In this document: positions 47,315 through 57,330 of the stretch, piece after piece
Layout: each line of letters begins with the position of its first letter
Position numbering within the stretch: the stretch's first letter is position 1
From: Margaritifera margaritifera
Taxonomy: Eukaryota; Mollusca; Bivalvia; Unionida; Margaritiferidae
NCBI GenBank assembly: GCA_029931535.1
Contig: JAQPZY010001665.1
Location: 124,001 to 188,000 of the forward strand
Length of the DNA: 64,000 nt
Direction: 5' to 3'
The notes under the pieces: model-generated
Databases searched by the model: none
The model's input: the letters and a program-made list of their open reading frames with translations, nothing else
Told to the model about the DNA's origin: nothing
Made by a program: the position numbers and the translations under genes

Positions 47315-48896
47315 AGAAAATATTCTGAACTTTATCACATAACCTTCCAATTATTTCTGCAAATCAAGAATCTCCCCCTCTGAGAGACGCTCTTGGGAAG
47401 TTCTCTGGAAATGGAGGTTTGAGTGAAATGATTACTTAATGCAAAAGTTTATGAAAATTGCTGAAACGCTTCGAATTCTTCTTTCAAATGTAACTTAGCA
47501 ACATTTTTTCTTGTGAAATGTAATTAAATACTTATAAGCATATCTGCTGGTGTCATCGCTTTGGCGTGGCAATACATCAATAAAACCCCAGTCTTGAAAC
47601 TACATGTGTTCTGCGGCAAACAACCACAGGCACTCGACGCAAGTTTAATACTAAAATGATGAGCACAATTTACGGTCTGAAGGACACGGAATACCACATA
47701 AATTTTTTACAGCTATTTTATTCTAAAATGCAAAAACTAGACCATTACATTAGATAATTCAGCACTATAGTCTAAGCAAGTGACAAAAATAGTATCCCCG
47801 ACCCTTATGAATTCATTCAGTGATGTTATGGGCTTATTACGGAGGCAAAAAATTTTATTTCACATATAGTTACAAAATTGTACTCTGATTTTATTCCAGC
47901 CCTACACTTGTGTTATAGTTTTCTTTCCCCCTCTTTCACATTTTTTAGTCCGAACAATCTACGTCCTACCCACCCCCTTCCCCAAAATTACACCAAACAA
48001 TCTACATCCTATCCCCCCCAAATTACATCCTACCCCCCCCCCAAAAAAAAAATAAAAAAAAAAATTACACAGTCACCTTCATAAGAAAATATTGGTCCCT
48101 AAGCTTTAATTGGATGGAATGACCTTATGAAGAAAGATTACGTAAGAAAAATATACATGGGAAACTTATTTTCTGACATAATCTAAATTGTAATTATAAA
48201 AGTCAGCCTGGACTATAAGAAGCGGTTGAGACGTCCCAAATCCCGAGAGCTATTTTAAAATCAGTTGTTTAGCAGCAACAATAACACTTACAAGAACAAA
48301 CAAACAAACTACGGGGACGTTAATAATGTACACAAATGCTAAATTAGGTTAGCTCCCAGATTTTAGATTTTTAGTAAATTTGTTCAAAGTCATTAAGTTT
48401 TATTATTTCCTTGATATTTATTTATTTTTGTACGCTTTGATATCCTGCTGTGGTAATGTATAAGCACTTAATTTGTTATTGCCATCATTTTTTTAGTTTA
48501 CTGACTTTACCTAGAAATGGAAAACCTATCACTATTTTACTTCTTGCATTGTTATATTTAATGGCTTAATAAACAAACAATGGTATTCCTAGGTGATATA
48601 ATCTAACGATTCATTTTCCAAAGTGACGTGTTCTGGAAGTCGCCAATCATTTTAATATCTTCATGACCGTTCTTCTGGATCCATTGTGTTTTATTGTATT
48701 GAAGATTGTGCAAGGTGTCTTTCTCTCGATTCCTCATCAAAACATTAAAACGACATCTTATGACACTGCACCTTGTTGCCTTTTTCCCTTACCTCGTCTC
48801 TCTATACACACTATCCTCACATTTTTCAATCTTGTTTTAATATACATCACATCGTAATACTGAATGGAAGAAAATAATGTCAACAGCAACAACACA
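47315..48896. other. Unassigned sequence with C- and A-rich tracts
   Basis: Low-complexity C and A runs lie at about 47965-48065. The 68-codon open frame there reflects this composition. No gene recognised. Confidence 0.45.

Positions 48897-48897
<1 letters not shown>

Positions 48898-48961
<64 letters not shown>
48898..48961. repeat. (TTA)n microsatellite
   Basis: About 21 TTA triplets. Confidence 0.98.
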
Positions 48962-48962
<1 letters not shown>

Positions 48963-49040
48963 GATATTATTTAAATAGCTGATATTTGGTCTTGTTGTAA
49001 ATGATTGCCAAGTTCTCTATGATGCTCTTTTCAGTGTTCT

Positions 49041-49462
49041 TCTCGTGTCGATACTAGCGGGTTATTTTATCTACATGTTTAGATTCAGAGATATCTCGTG
49101 TCGATAATAGCGAGTTATTTTATCCACATGTTTAAATTCAGAAATATCTCGTGTCGATAATAGCGGATTATTTTATCTACATGTTTAAGTTCAGAGAAAT
49201 CTCGTGTCGATAATAGCGGGAAATTTTATCTACATGTTTAAATTCAGAGATATCTCTGTCGATAATAGCGGGAAATTTTATCTACATGTTTAAATTCAGA
49301 GATATCTCTGTCGATAATAGCGGGAAATTTTATCGACATGTTTAAGTTCAGAGAAATCTCGTGTCGATAATAGCGGGAAATTTTATCTACATGTTTAAAT
49401 TCAGAGATATCTCTGTCGATAATAGCGGGTTATTTTATCTACATGTTTAAATTCAGAGATAT
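49041..49462. repeat. 50-53 bp minisatellite, 8 copies
   Basis: TCTCGTGTCGATAATAGCGG, GTTATTTTATCTACATGTTT, AAATTCAGAGATA repeats at 53 bp. A 50-bp sub-type reads TCTCTGTCG. The GGAAATTTT and GGTTATTTT sub-types alternate. Confidence 0.95.
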
Positions 49463-50250
49463 CGGACTAATTGCTTTATATCTTTCTCGTGGACAATGTG
49501 TACAGGTGAAACCAGTGCACTTTTCGTGATATCGTCTGTTGAATATTTCTCAATGTTCTCTTTTAGTATCAAAGGTAAGATTTGAATTATTTTTTTTAAA
49601 TGTATCATACATATTCGTGAGGTTTTCAGCTCCATCTGATTTCTTATTTTCTTTAGGCTTTTTATTTTTTTTATGACTTTTTTAATGATGTATGTGAAGA
49701 GATGGTTTGCTAAGTTAGCTAATGATCACTAATTGATATGAAATTACCGTCTGACAGCAATGATTATTATCATAATTGATATGAAATGTGTTGATTTAAC
49801 TTAAGTATTGCTGGTTTCACATAAAGGTCAGTGTTGGTTGACCTGAACCATTTATACACTGAGAAAGACACAGCTGTCACTCCATTTTTTTTTTTTTTTG
49901 TTTGTTTGTTTTGTTCAGCCTGTTTTTAATTGAAAGCATCTCTATATGTGTGATCTAAGTTTATCGACCAGATAACCCTCTCTTCCAATAATCATGGATA
50001 TTCGCCTGGCTGCCCAATCCGATAACCCATTTTAGTGTCCAAATGTACCTACATTGCATTTGTTCAGGTATGAATTGGTTGTCGGACAATAGTTTGTTTA
50101 ACTGAATGTGTATTTAACAGAGGAGAAGAGAACAGATAATAACTTTATTGATTGACGTATGCAAAAAAGCACATACATAATTCATACACAATACATTGTT
50201 GCATAAATGAATAAATAATGGCGATAGAAACCTGTGTACACATAAATCCT

Positions 50251-50252
<2 letters not shown>
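49463..50252. other. Unassigned sequence with a duplicated segment
   Basis: A poly-T run lies at 49889-49904. The phrases near 49858 (CACTGAGAAAGACACAGCTG) and 50066 (GTATGAATTGGTTGTCGGAC) recur in changed order near 52199 and 51959. Confidence 0.5.
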
Positions 50253-50300
<48 letters not shown>

Positions 50301-50316
50301 GAGAGAGAGAGAGAGA
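50253..50316. repeat. (GA)n microsatellite
   Basis: About 31 GA units with one GTGA interruption. It directly abuts the end of the LINE coding remnant at 50322. Confidence 0.97.
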
Positions 50317-50321
50317 AGATA

Positions 50322-51115
50322 ATCTAAGTTTGAATGCATTATGCACATATTTACCCAGGTATTATATAGTTGTTAAATCTTCATTATTAAGTAATTGTAG
50401 TAGTTTATACACGCTTGATTTCTGCCAATAATAAGGACTAATATATGACTTTTTAAGTGAGGGGTATGGGGGGACAGATTAAAACAAAATGGTATTCATC
50501 TTCGACCTCATTATTTACACAAAGTTCGCATTTCCTTTCACACCGTTTGTTTCCTACATGTCTACCAGTCTCGATACTTAATGGGTGTGATGAAACTCTT
50601 AATTTACTTAAATCCTTTCTATGGCTGGCATTAGCAATTATTCTAAGATAGGAAGCGGTTTCGAAGATATCTTTTATATCTTTATACATATATGAAGTTT
50701 TCGAAGCAACTGCTGAACTCTAGTCAGAATGAAATATGTCTTTTAGTCTTTGGTTAAAAAGCGATAAAAAGGCAGATATTTGGACTGAATGAGGGTAATA
50801 CCAGACTGAATGAGGGTAATACCAGACTGAATTAGGGTAATACCAGACTGAATTAGAGTAATACCAGACTGAATTAGTGTAATACCAGACTGAATAAGGG
50901 TGATACCAGACTGAATTAGGGTAATACCAGACTGAATTAGTGTAATACCAGACTGAATAAGGGTAATACCAAACTGAATTAGGGTAATACCAGACTGAAT
51001 TAGGGTAATACCAGACTTCTTCAAAGCCTGAGATCAATAGTATCTTTCTCACATTAGACATGTACAACCTCAAATCTTTATATCTGCGAACATTTTCGTC
51101 CAATATTCAATACAT
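50322..51115 (-). pseudogene. LINE C-terminal region carrying a 21-bp minisatellite
   Basis: The frame runs through YKDLRLYMSNVRKILLISGF and EEVWYYPNS, then 21-bp repeats, then QISAFLSLFNQRLKDIF, a stop (probably W to TAG), YKDIKDIFETASYLRIIAN, SKLRVSSHPLSIETGRH, CELCVNNEVEDEYHFVLICP. The last part is the cysteine-bearing tail (C-x2-C...H-x4-C) common in LINE polymerases. A frameshift near 50460 leads into LKKSYISPYYWQKSS and FKLRLS near 50325. Upstream reverse-transcriptase sequence is not found to the right. Confidence 0.8.
50787..51016. repeat. 21-bp minisatellite in LINE frame, about 11 copies
   Basis: On the plus strand the unit is CCAGACTGAATTAGGGTAAT plus A. On the minus strand it encodes VWYYPNS in the LINE frame, with stops absent throughout. 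Flanking LINE codons are intact on both sides (GFEE before, QISAFL after). Confidence 0.95.
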
Positions 51116-51956
51116 TTTCAGAACTTAATTAACATTTGCTCTGTCAGTAAAATTACTTGAATTCCCTTATTATATCAAGAATGGAAATCGATGTAATAAA
51201 ATCTTGTTGATGCAGTATATTCTAGCACTGAAAAATGGATACATGAATAAGTATAAAAAGAACGTAATTATGTAGACTTTTATACCTAAATATTTAATCT
51301 CGGATATTTAACATTATGTGATCTGTACTTTGACGATTTTCTTGTATATCAAGAAACCAATTCTTTCTTTTCTGTTTCCTTTTACAATCAAGATTTAAAC
51401 ATTCGATGCAAAAAAATCCAAGTACACAAAAGAAATTAACCGTAAAATTTAAAAAAGCTAAATTATAACTATACATTCTTTGATACAACTAGGAATGTAA
51501 CTGTAGACGTTTTCCAATGTTTGACATTAAAATAAAGAAAGAAAAATAATCGAGGTCCTACAAGTTGCCTTAGAATTATATATATATTGAACAAGAATCA
51601 ATTAAAGGACATGTATTTTAATGTTACTGTGTACTTTTTTCCTCTTCTTTTAAAATAAAATAGAAAATTGATGTTATAAATCTAGGCTGATTTTTAAAAA
51701 AAAATAATATGCTCAAATTTTGAAATGAATAAATTAAGGAAAGTAAGTGTATTTTAATATAAATAAAGATACACTTATCTAGCTTTGTTTGAAAACTTAA
51801 AAATCTATACCAAAATTATGCTACAGATTGACTAAAAAATTATTTTAAAATATATAAAATAATTGATGTATCAAAGAAAGTTATTTCATAAAATAAGCAT
51901 TGCATATGTGGAGTTTCCGCAGTAGATTATTCATCTATCTTCAATCGAATCCTCTT
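51116..51956. other. Unassigned AT-rich sequence
   Basis: No gene, element or repeat recognised. Confidence 0.45.
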
Positions 51957-52230
51957 ACATGTATGAATTGGTGGTCGGACAAAAGTTTGTTTCACAGAGT
52001 GGATATATAACATGTACAACCTCAAATCTTTATATCTTGGAACTTTTTCTTTCAATTTTCAATAATTTTTTACAACTTACTTGCGTTCAGTCAATAACCA
52101 TGATATTTGTTTTCAGAGAGAAAAACTCCGAGCAGTCAAATTCTCTTTCAGATAGTTTCCTTTTACTCCAGTGAAGTTTGTTGAAATTAACCTTTGTACA
52201 CTGAGAAATACACAGCTGTCACTCACCCCT
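51957..52230 (-). pseudogene. Second small fragment of the 50322-51115 LINE family
   Basis: 52012-52085 matches 51058-51125 (ACATGTACAACCTCAAATCT and TTATATCT in both), and 51957-52010 matches 50064-50115. The order of shared blocks differs between the two places. Confidence 0.5.
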
Positions 52231-52544
52231 TTGTTTCTGGTTCAGGCAAATTTTTTTTCAATCAATAAACACATCTTTGCTTTCAAAAGATTCTATTTTG
52301 AAAAAAATGACATCCCGTCTCTCAGCAGACTATATAACAGCTGTAAGTTTTGACATATAGAGATACATATAATTTGAATTGAAATATGTTTTAATCAATG
52401 AGTCTAGTAGACCATATGACGGTGCATCAAAACATATGCAATCAAGTGTCTTTTATCCGGCACAAATGTTTCCCGACAAATGCCGGACAAACAAAACACA
52501 GCTTTGATAGCTGCCTCTGAACCTTGTCAACAGGTGAAAGAAAG

Positions 52545-53655
52545 ATGTGAAATCTAAGGAGAGTCCTGATGTGAAATCTAAGTAGGGTCCTGATGTGAAA
52601 TCTAAGTAGAGTTCCGATGTAAAATCTAAGTAGGGTCCTGATGTGAAATCTAAATAGGGTCCTGATGTGAAATCTAAGTAGAGTCCTGATGTGAAATCTA
52701 AGTAGGGTCCTGATGTGAAATCTAAGTAGAGCCCTGATGTGAAATCTAAGTAGGGTCCTGATGTGAAATCTAAGTAGAGTCCTGATGTGAAATCCAAGTA
52801 GGGTCCTGATGTGAAATCTAAGTAGAGTCCTGATGTGAAATCCAAGTAGAGTCCTGATGTGAAATCCAAGTAGGGTCCTGATGTGAAATCTAAGTAGAGT
52901 CCTGATGTGAAATCTAAGTAGAGTCCTGATGTGAAATCCAAGTAGGGTCCTGATGTGAAATCTAAGTAGGGTCCTGATGTGAAATCTAAGTAGGGTCCTG
53001 ATGTGAAATCCAAGTAGAGTCCTGATGTGAAATCCAAGTAGGGTCCTGATGTGAAATCTAAGTAGAGTCCTGATGTGAAATCTAAGTAGAGTCCTGATGT
53101 GAAATCCAAGTAGGGTCCTGATGTGAAATCTAAGTAGGGTCCTGATGTGAAATCTAAGTAGGGTCCTGATGTGAAATCCAAGTAGAGTCCTGATGTGAAA
53201 TCCAAGTAGGGTCCTGATGTGAAATCTAAGTAGAGTCCTGATGTGAAATCTAAGTAGAGTCCTGATGTGAAATCCAAGTAGGGTCCTGATGTGAAATCTA
53301 AGTAGAGTCCTGATGTAAATTCTAAGTAGGGTCCTGATGTGAAATCTAAGTAGAGTCCTGATTTGAAATCTAAGTAGAGTTCTGATGTAAAATCTAAGTA
53401 GAGTCCTGATGTGAAATCTAAGTAGAGTCCTGATGTGAAATCTAAGTAGAGTCCTGATACGAAATCTACGTAGAGTCCAAATGTGAAATCTAAATAGGAC
53501 TCTGATGTGAAATCTAAGTAGAGTCCTGGTGTGAAATCTAAGTAAGGTCCTGATGTGAAATCTAAGTAGAGTCCTGGTGTGAAATCTAAGTAGATTCCTG
53601 ATGTGAAATCTAAGTAAGGTCCTGATGTGAAATCTAAGTAGAGTCCTAATACAGT
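52545..53655. repeat. 24-bp minisatellite, about 46 copies, with 168-bp higher-order unit
   Basis: GATGTGAAATCTAAGTAGAG TCCT-type units (TCCTGATGTGAAATCTAAGT plus AGAG or AGGG) repeat at 24 bp. The pattern of T/C and A/G variants from 52933 recurs exactly from 53101, an offset of 168 bp or seven units. Two overlapping minus-strand frames (52442-53659 and 52453-53808) remain open because 24 is divisible by three. They encode octapeptide repeats (LYLDFTSG or HIRTLLRF) and are not credible genes by themselves. Confidence 0.96.
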
Positions 53656-53656
53656 C

Positions 53657-53934
53657 CAATTGTTTTCATGTTTCATAGGCTGTATATCTGGCAAACTAAT
53701 ATTAGTATCGTCAGCATTTCCTATTTGTGTGAAAAAGGAAATTAAACAGTCGGATTTTACAGCATCAGAAAAGGCATTCAAATTAAAATTATATGCATCG
53801 GTAGACACAAGAGGCGGAATCGTTGTGATGTTCCTTTAACACACTGGCGAATAGAATAAGTTTCCAATGGTGTCTCGAGTTTGTTCCAAACTTGTCAATG
53901 TTCTTATATTTTCGCATAAACTTTTCTCTAGCCA

Positions 53935-53984
<50 letters not shown>

Positions 53985-54170
53985 TTATTACGCAACTTTT
54001 TATATTTTTTCCCCTGTGGTATGGATTGTTACTTTTTATAGCCAACTTCCTGATGCGTTTCCAGCTTGTTCGACGTACTGTACTATCGTACCAACATTTA
54101 TCCATTGTTTTCACAATTACAGTCGAAAATTGAATACACTCTTTAGCTAATTTGATGGACAGATAGACAG
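53657..54170 (-). pseudogene. LINE linker remnant (jockey/CR1-like)
   Basis: On the minus strand: FSTVIVKTMDKCWYDSTVRR, KLAIKSNNPYHRGK, NKVNN, an AAT run, KMAREKFMRKY, NIDKFGTNSRHHWKLI, then after a frameshift NITTIPPLVSTDAYNFN, FSDAVKSDCLISFFTQIGNA and DDTNISLPDIQ. The order (PWYD-like segment, basic helix, WKL segment, IPPL, F-x-D-x-x-K-x-x-x-L, FF, DD-N-LP) is that of the region between endonuclease and reverse transcriptase in jockey/CR1-type LINEs. The polymerase is missing; the 24-bp array begins after HENNW. Confidence 0.65.
53938..53980. repeat. (ATT)n microsatellite inside LINE linker
   Basis: About 14 ATT units. On the minus strand they read as AAT, Asn, following the LINE codons NKVNN. 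Confidence 0.97.
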
Positions 54171-54418
54171 ACAAATAAATAGACGGACAGATAGATAGAT
54201 AGATGGATAAGGTTGTGTATATCTAACTTCGGCAAACAAAATGTTAGTATTTTGTTTTCGAGATCTGGAACCAGTGTATTTAAAATGTCAAAATGTAGTA
54301 CAGATAAAATATTCTTTCTAGTACTGAAATAATGTTAAATCAGGATTTTCTGATTTCCATAGTCTTTCCAAACTGCGAACTTCTCTTCCTCAAATAAGTA
54401 TATTTTTTCATATGCATG
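54171..54418. other. Short sequence with degenerate GATA repeats
   Basis: GATAGATAGATAGATGGATA lies near 54189-54208, with related GACAGA units from 54158. Confidence 0.7.

Positions 54419-54490
<72 letters not shown>
54419..54490. repeat. (TC)n microsatellite
   Basis: About 35 TC units. Confidence 0.98.
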
Positions 54491-54492
<2 letters not shown>

Positions 54493-55756
54493 GAGCCATT
54501 TTCCTCAACACCAGTAAATTTAGATCCCTTTATACCACCAATTTCGTTATAACGCAAATCTCGTCTGAAAACGAATGTTGGTGTGAATTATTGTGACAAA
54601 GTTTCATATCCAGGGCCAAATCTTAAACTTACTCTTCAGTCTTCAGTTTATGAATGACAGAATAACTGAATTTATGTCCTCACAAGGTCGCTGGTCTGGC
54701 AAAATTGCAGGGGAAAAAAAATAATAAAAAATATATAGGTACCAAAACAAAATAAAAAAAAATAATGCATACTTATGGTTTTTAAATAAAAACTATTGTT
54801 GAATATATATGGGGGGGGGTGGGGGGTGGGGTGGAGTAGAAAAAATTCAGGAAAATACTGATTACTTAATTAATTATTAATATGTTTATGTGAATGCAAT
54901 TAATTTCAGTTACCATATTGACTTTTAAGGTTATGTTGATACTGAAATGGGAGTTAACCATGAAAAGTCTCTCAGGGTAGTTTTCCTCATTAGTCGATTC
55001 CGCTCCTCCCCATGAAATCTACACAGCCCTGGGGGAAAACTATTGAATAGTCTATGGAAAGATGGTGCTTGGCTAGTTTTTACCCCTTGAAACAAAAAAA
55101 ACAAAAAATGGTTCTGAGAGTGAGGGAAGGTTGTCTCGGTCGGGGGTCCAACTGAAGGAAACACTGGCACTCAGACATGGGTATTTGTTGTTAAAGTCAA
55201 TCTTAAATACATAACGGTGCTTCTAATTAAAAGTTCAGACATCACAATAGTGGTTAAAAGGCAATTAAGGTAGAAAGGTGTAAAGTTCATGTTACATTGT
55301 TTTAACTGGGCTGTGGCCATGAATATAAGATGTGTAAACATACTGAGATGATATTGAGATAGATTTGACCAAAACGTGTCCAAATATACCTGCTTGCTCC
55401 ACACCTGAATTGAAACGTCGCTGGAAACCAGGAAAACAACAATTTATATTGCAAAGTAAGATTGCAGATATCATTATAGGTAATTCATGTGAACAGCACG
55501 CAGAACACACGATCACTGAATGGCATAAAAAACGTCTACAGTAATTATTAAATTTGAACTACTGCATTGTTCACAATTACACCATGGGGGAAAATACACT
55601 AATGCCATATTGCAAACATGATTTTATAGATTTGACAAATACTGTCTGAAGTAGAGCATAAATGAAAATATAGACCAAACAATATTAGAATATAGGTGAT
55701 TTTTAATATTACAATAGTCTTTTCTACAGCGAGATATCAGGAATATAATTAAGAAT

Positions 55757-55760
<4 letters not shown>
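54491..55760. other. Unassigned sequence with G-run cluster
   Basis: G-runs at 54811-54835 (G9 T G6 T G3-4 TGG) could form a G-quadruplex. The open frame at 54931-55170 (minus) has no known domain. No gene recognised. Confidence 0.45.

Positions 55761-55825
<65 letters not shown>
55761..55825. repeat. (GA)n microsatellite
   Basis: About 32 GA units. Confidence 0.98.
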
Positions 55826-55829
<4 letters not shown>

Positions 55830-56040
55830 CCATTGAATACATGAGTCAAATCAGGTCACATGAGGGCGTAATGACCGATCCGGGTTAGACGAATGGACGA
55901 ATGAGTAAGATGGACATGTGTAATTTCAGGTATGCTAATTACAAACAGATCTACGTTATATTTCTCCTTAAACGAGCGAATTCTTTCCACTCTCCTTATC
56001 AATCAAACCTAAGTTAACTCGCATTGAATTTGACTCATAT

Positions 56041-56340
56041 ATGATCTCAAAGCTGAATACGTCGTGTACCTACCTTCTTGTGGACAGTGCACATGTGTGC
56101 TCATCGATATTTTGTTGTATTCTACGAGGACTCGTCGAGATGTATATTCAATATTTCCCAATACGCAGCAGTTGTCATGCGGACTGTTTCGTGCGTGGTG
56201 AATATTGCGTGTTCTTTACACATATTGATACAAACCAGAGAATAAATAATTTATTTGGATGTCTAGATGGAGATAAAGAAACGCAGGTATTATCAATAGC
56301 TTTTTGTAGATCTTATTATCTCAAAGAGTGCCGCATATAA
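56041..56340 (+). other. Unassigned Cys-rich open frame, possible orphan exon
   Basis: A 99-codon frame (MISKLNTSCTYLLVDSAH at the start; SSCHADCFVRGEYCVFFTHI in the middle) has seven or more cysteines and lies outside any repeat. A donor-like CAG|GTATTA occurs at about 56287. Spacing of Cys around CHADCF and EYCVFF vaguely recalls PAN/Apple-type domains. A second exon-like stretch (acceptor CATTCAG near 56438, MGNNDEKNKENYKQ, donor CAG|GTAAAT at about 56482) follows, but the two do not join in frame. Not a supported gene. Confidence 0.15.
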
Positions 56341-56646
56341 GGTAACGTAACCAAGACAATATTAGAACCTGGAATTTGGAAGCACTTTATTTCTTTCATT
56401 AGTGTGATGCCTTTTTGATTCATTCATGTATCATTCAGTATGGGAAATAATGACGAAAAGAATAAAGAGAACTACAAACAGGTAAATATATGCATACTTT
56501 TCTCGATTGTATTTGTTTGTTTGTTTCATTTCGTTGTTTTTAACATTAATTTATATAATGAAATAGTAATACAAAGTATCCCGATCACAATGGACTCCAA
56601 GAGGCTGGATAAATATGCCCTTTTAATACTAAAAAGGAAGAGTTAA

Positions 56647-56934
56647 TCATTCGAACTTAACTAGTACTTCGTTTTTATCAGAGAATTCGTTAAATGCAAG
56701 TTATTTATAACAGGGTTCAATTTTATTTGTTCCGGACTATATCAATATTTGTTATATTTACACACAATTGCTAATCTCGTCTAAGTAGACAAGCGATCTA
56801 AAGCAAATGTTTCTTTTTTAGTACCAAAGTTCAAAAGACGTGAAACGAATCATAAATGATACAAAGTTAGGTGAAAAATGTAATCCCTGCAGGAACCAGG
56901 AACAACCATAGGAAGGCAACAATAACTTTTCCTT
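56647..56934. other. Unassigned sequence
   Basis: No feature recognised. Confidence 0.4.
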
Positions 56935-57208
56935 TGTATGCCCACCACGACAGTGTTACTCGTGTCCGTCCGTTACTTTGTCAGACCTTTTTATGCCCAC
57001 CACGACAGTGTTACTCGTGTCCGTCCGTTACTCTGTCAGACTTTTTATGCTTATCCACGACAGTGTTACTCGTGTCCGTCCGTTACTCTGTCAGACCTTT
57101 GTATGCCCACCACGACAGTGTTACTCGTGTCCGTCCGTTACTCTGTCTGACCTTTGTATGCCCACCACGACAGTGTTACTCGTGTCCGTCCGTTACTCTG
57201 TCTGACCT
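56935..57208. repeat. 54-56 bp minisatellite, 5 copies
   Basis: ATGCCCACCACGACAGTGTT, ACTCGTGTCCGTCCGTTACT, CTGTCAGACCTTTGT repeats at about 55 bp, GC-richer than the surroundings. Three overlapping plus-strand frames through it are repeat artefacts. Confidence 0.93.
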
Positions 57209-57330
57209 TTGTTAAGTTTTGCGTTTATTAGAAGGGACATTATTATATAATCACATTTCGCTGAGATACAGGTGTCGATATTTATGGATCGCTAACCAAT
57301 ACTAACAGTAGGAAAGATATTAGGCATTTC

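Noticed and set aside
52453..53808. A 451-codon minus-strand frame as a repeat-protein gene
   Set aside because: Almost all of it is the 24-bp array; a second 405-codon frame overlaps it on the same strand, and the non-repeat N-terminal part fits a LINE linker.
53836..54174. Poly-isoleucine protein
   Set aside because: The isoleucines come from the wrong frame of an AAT run inside the LINE linker.
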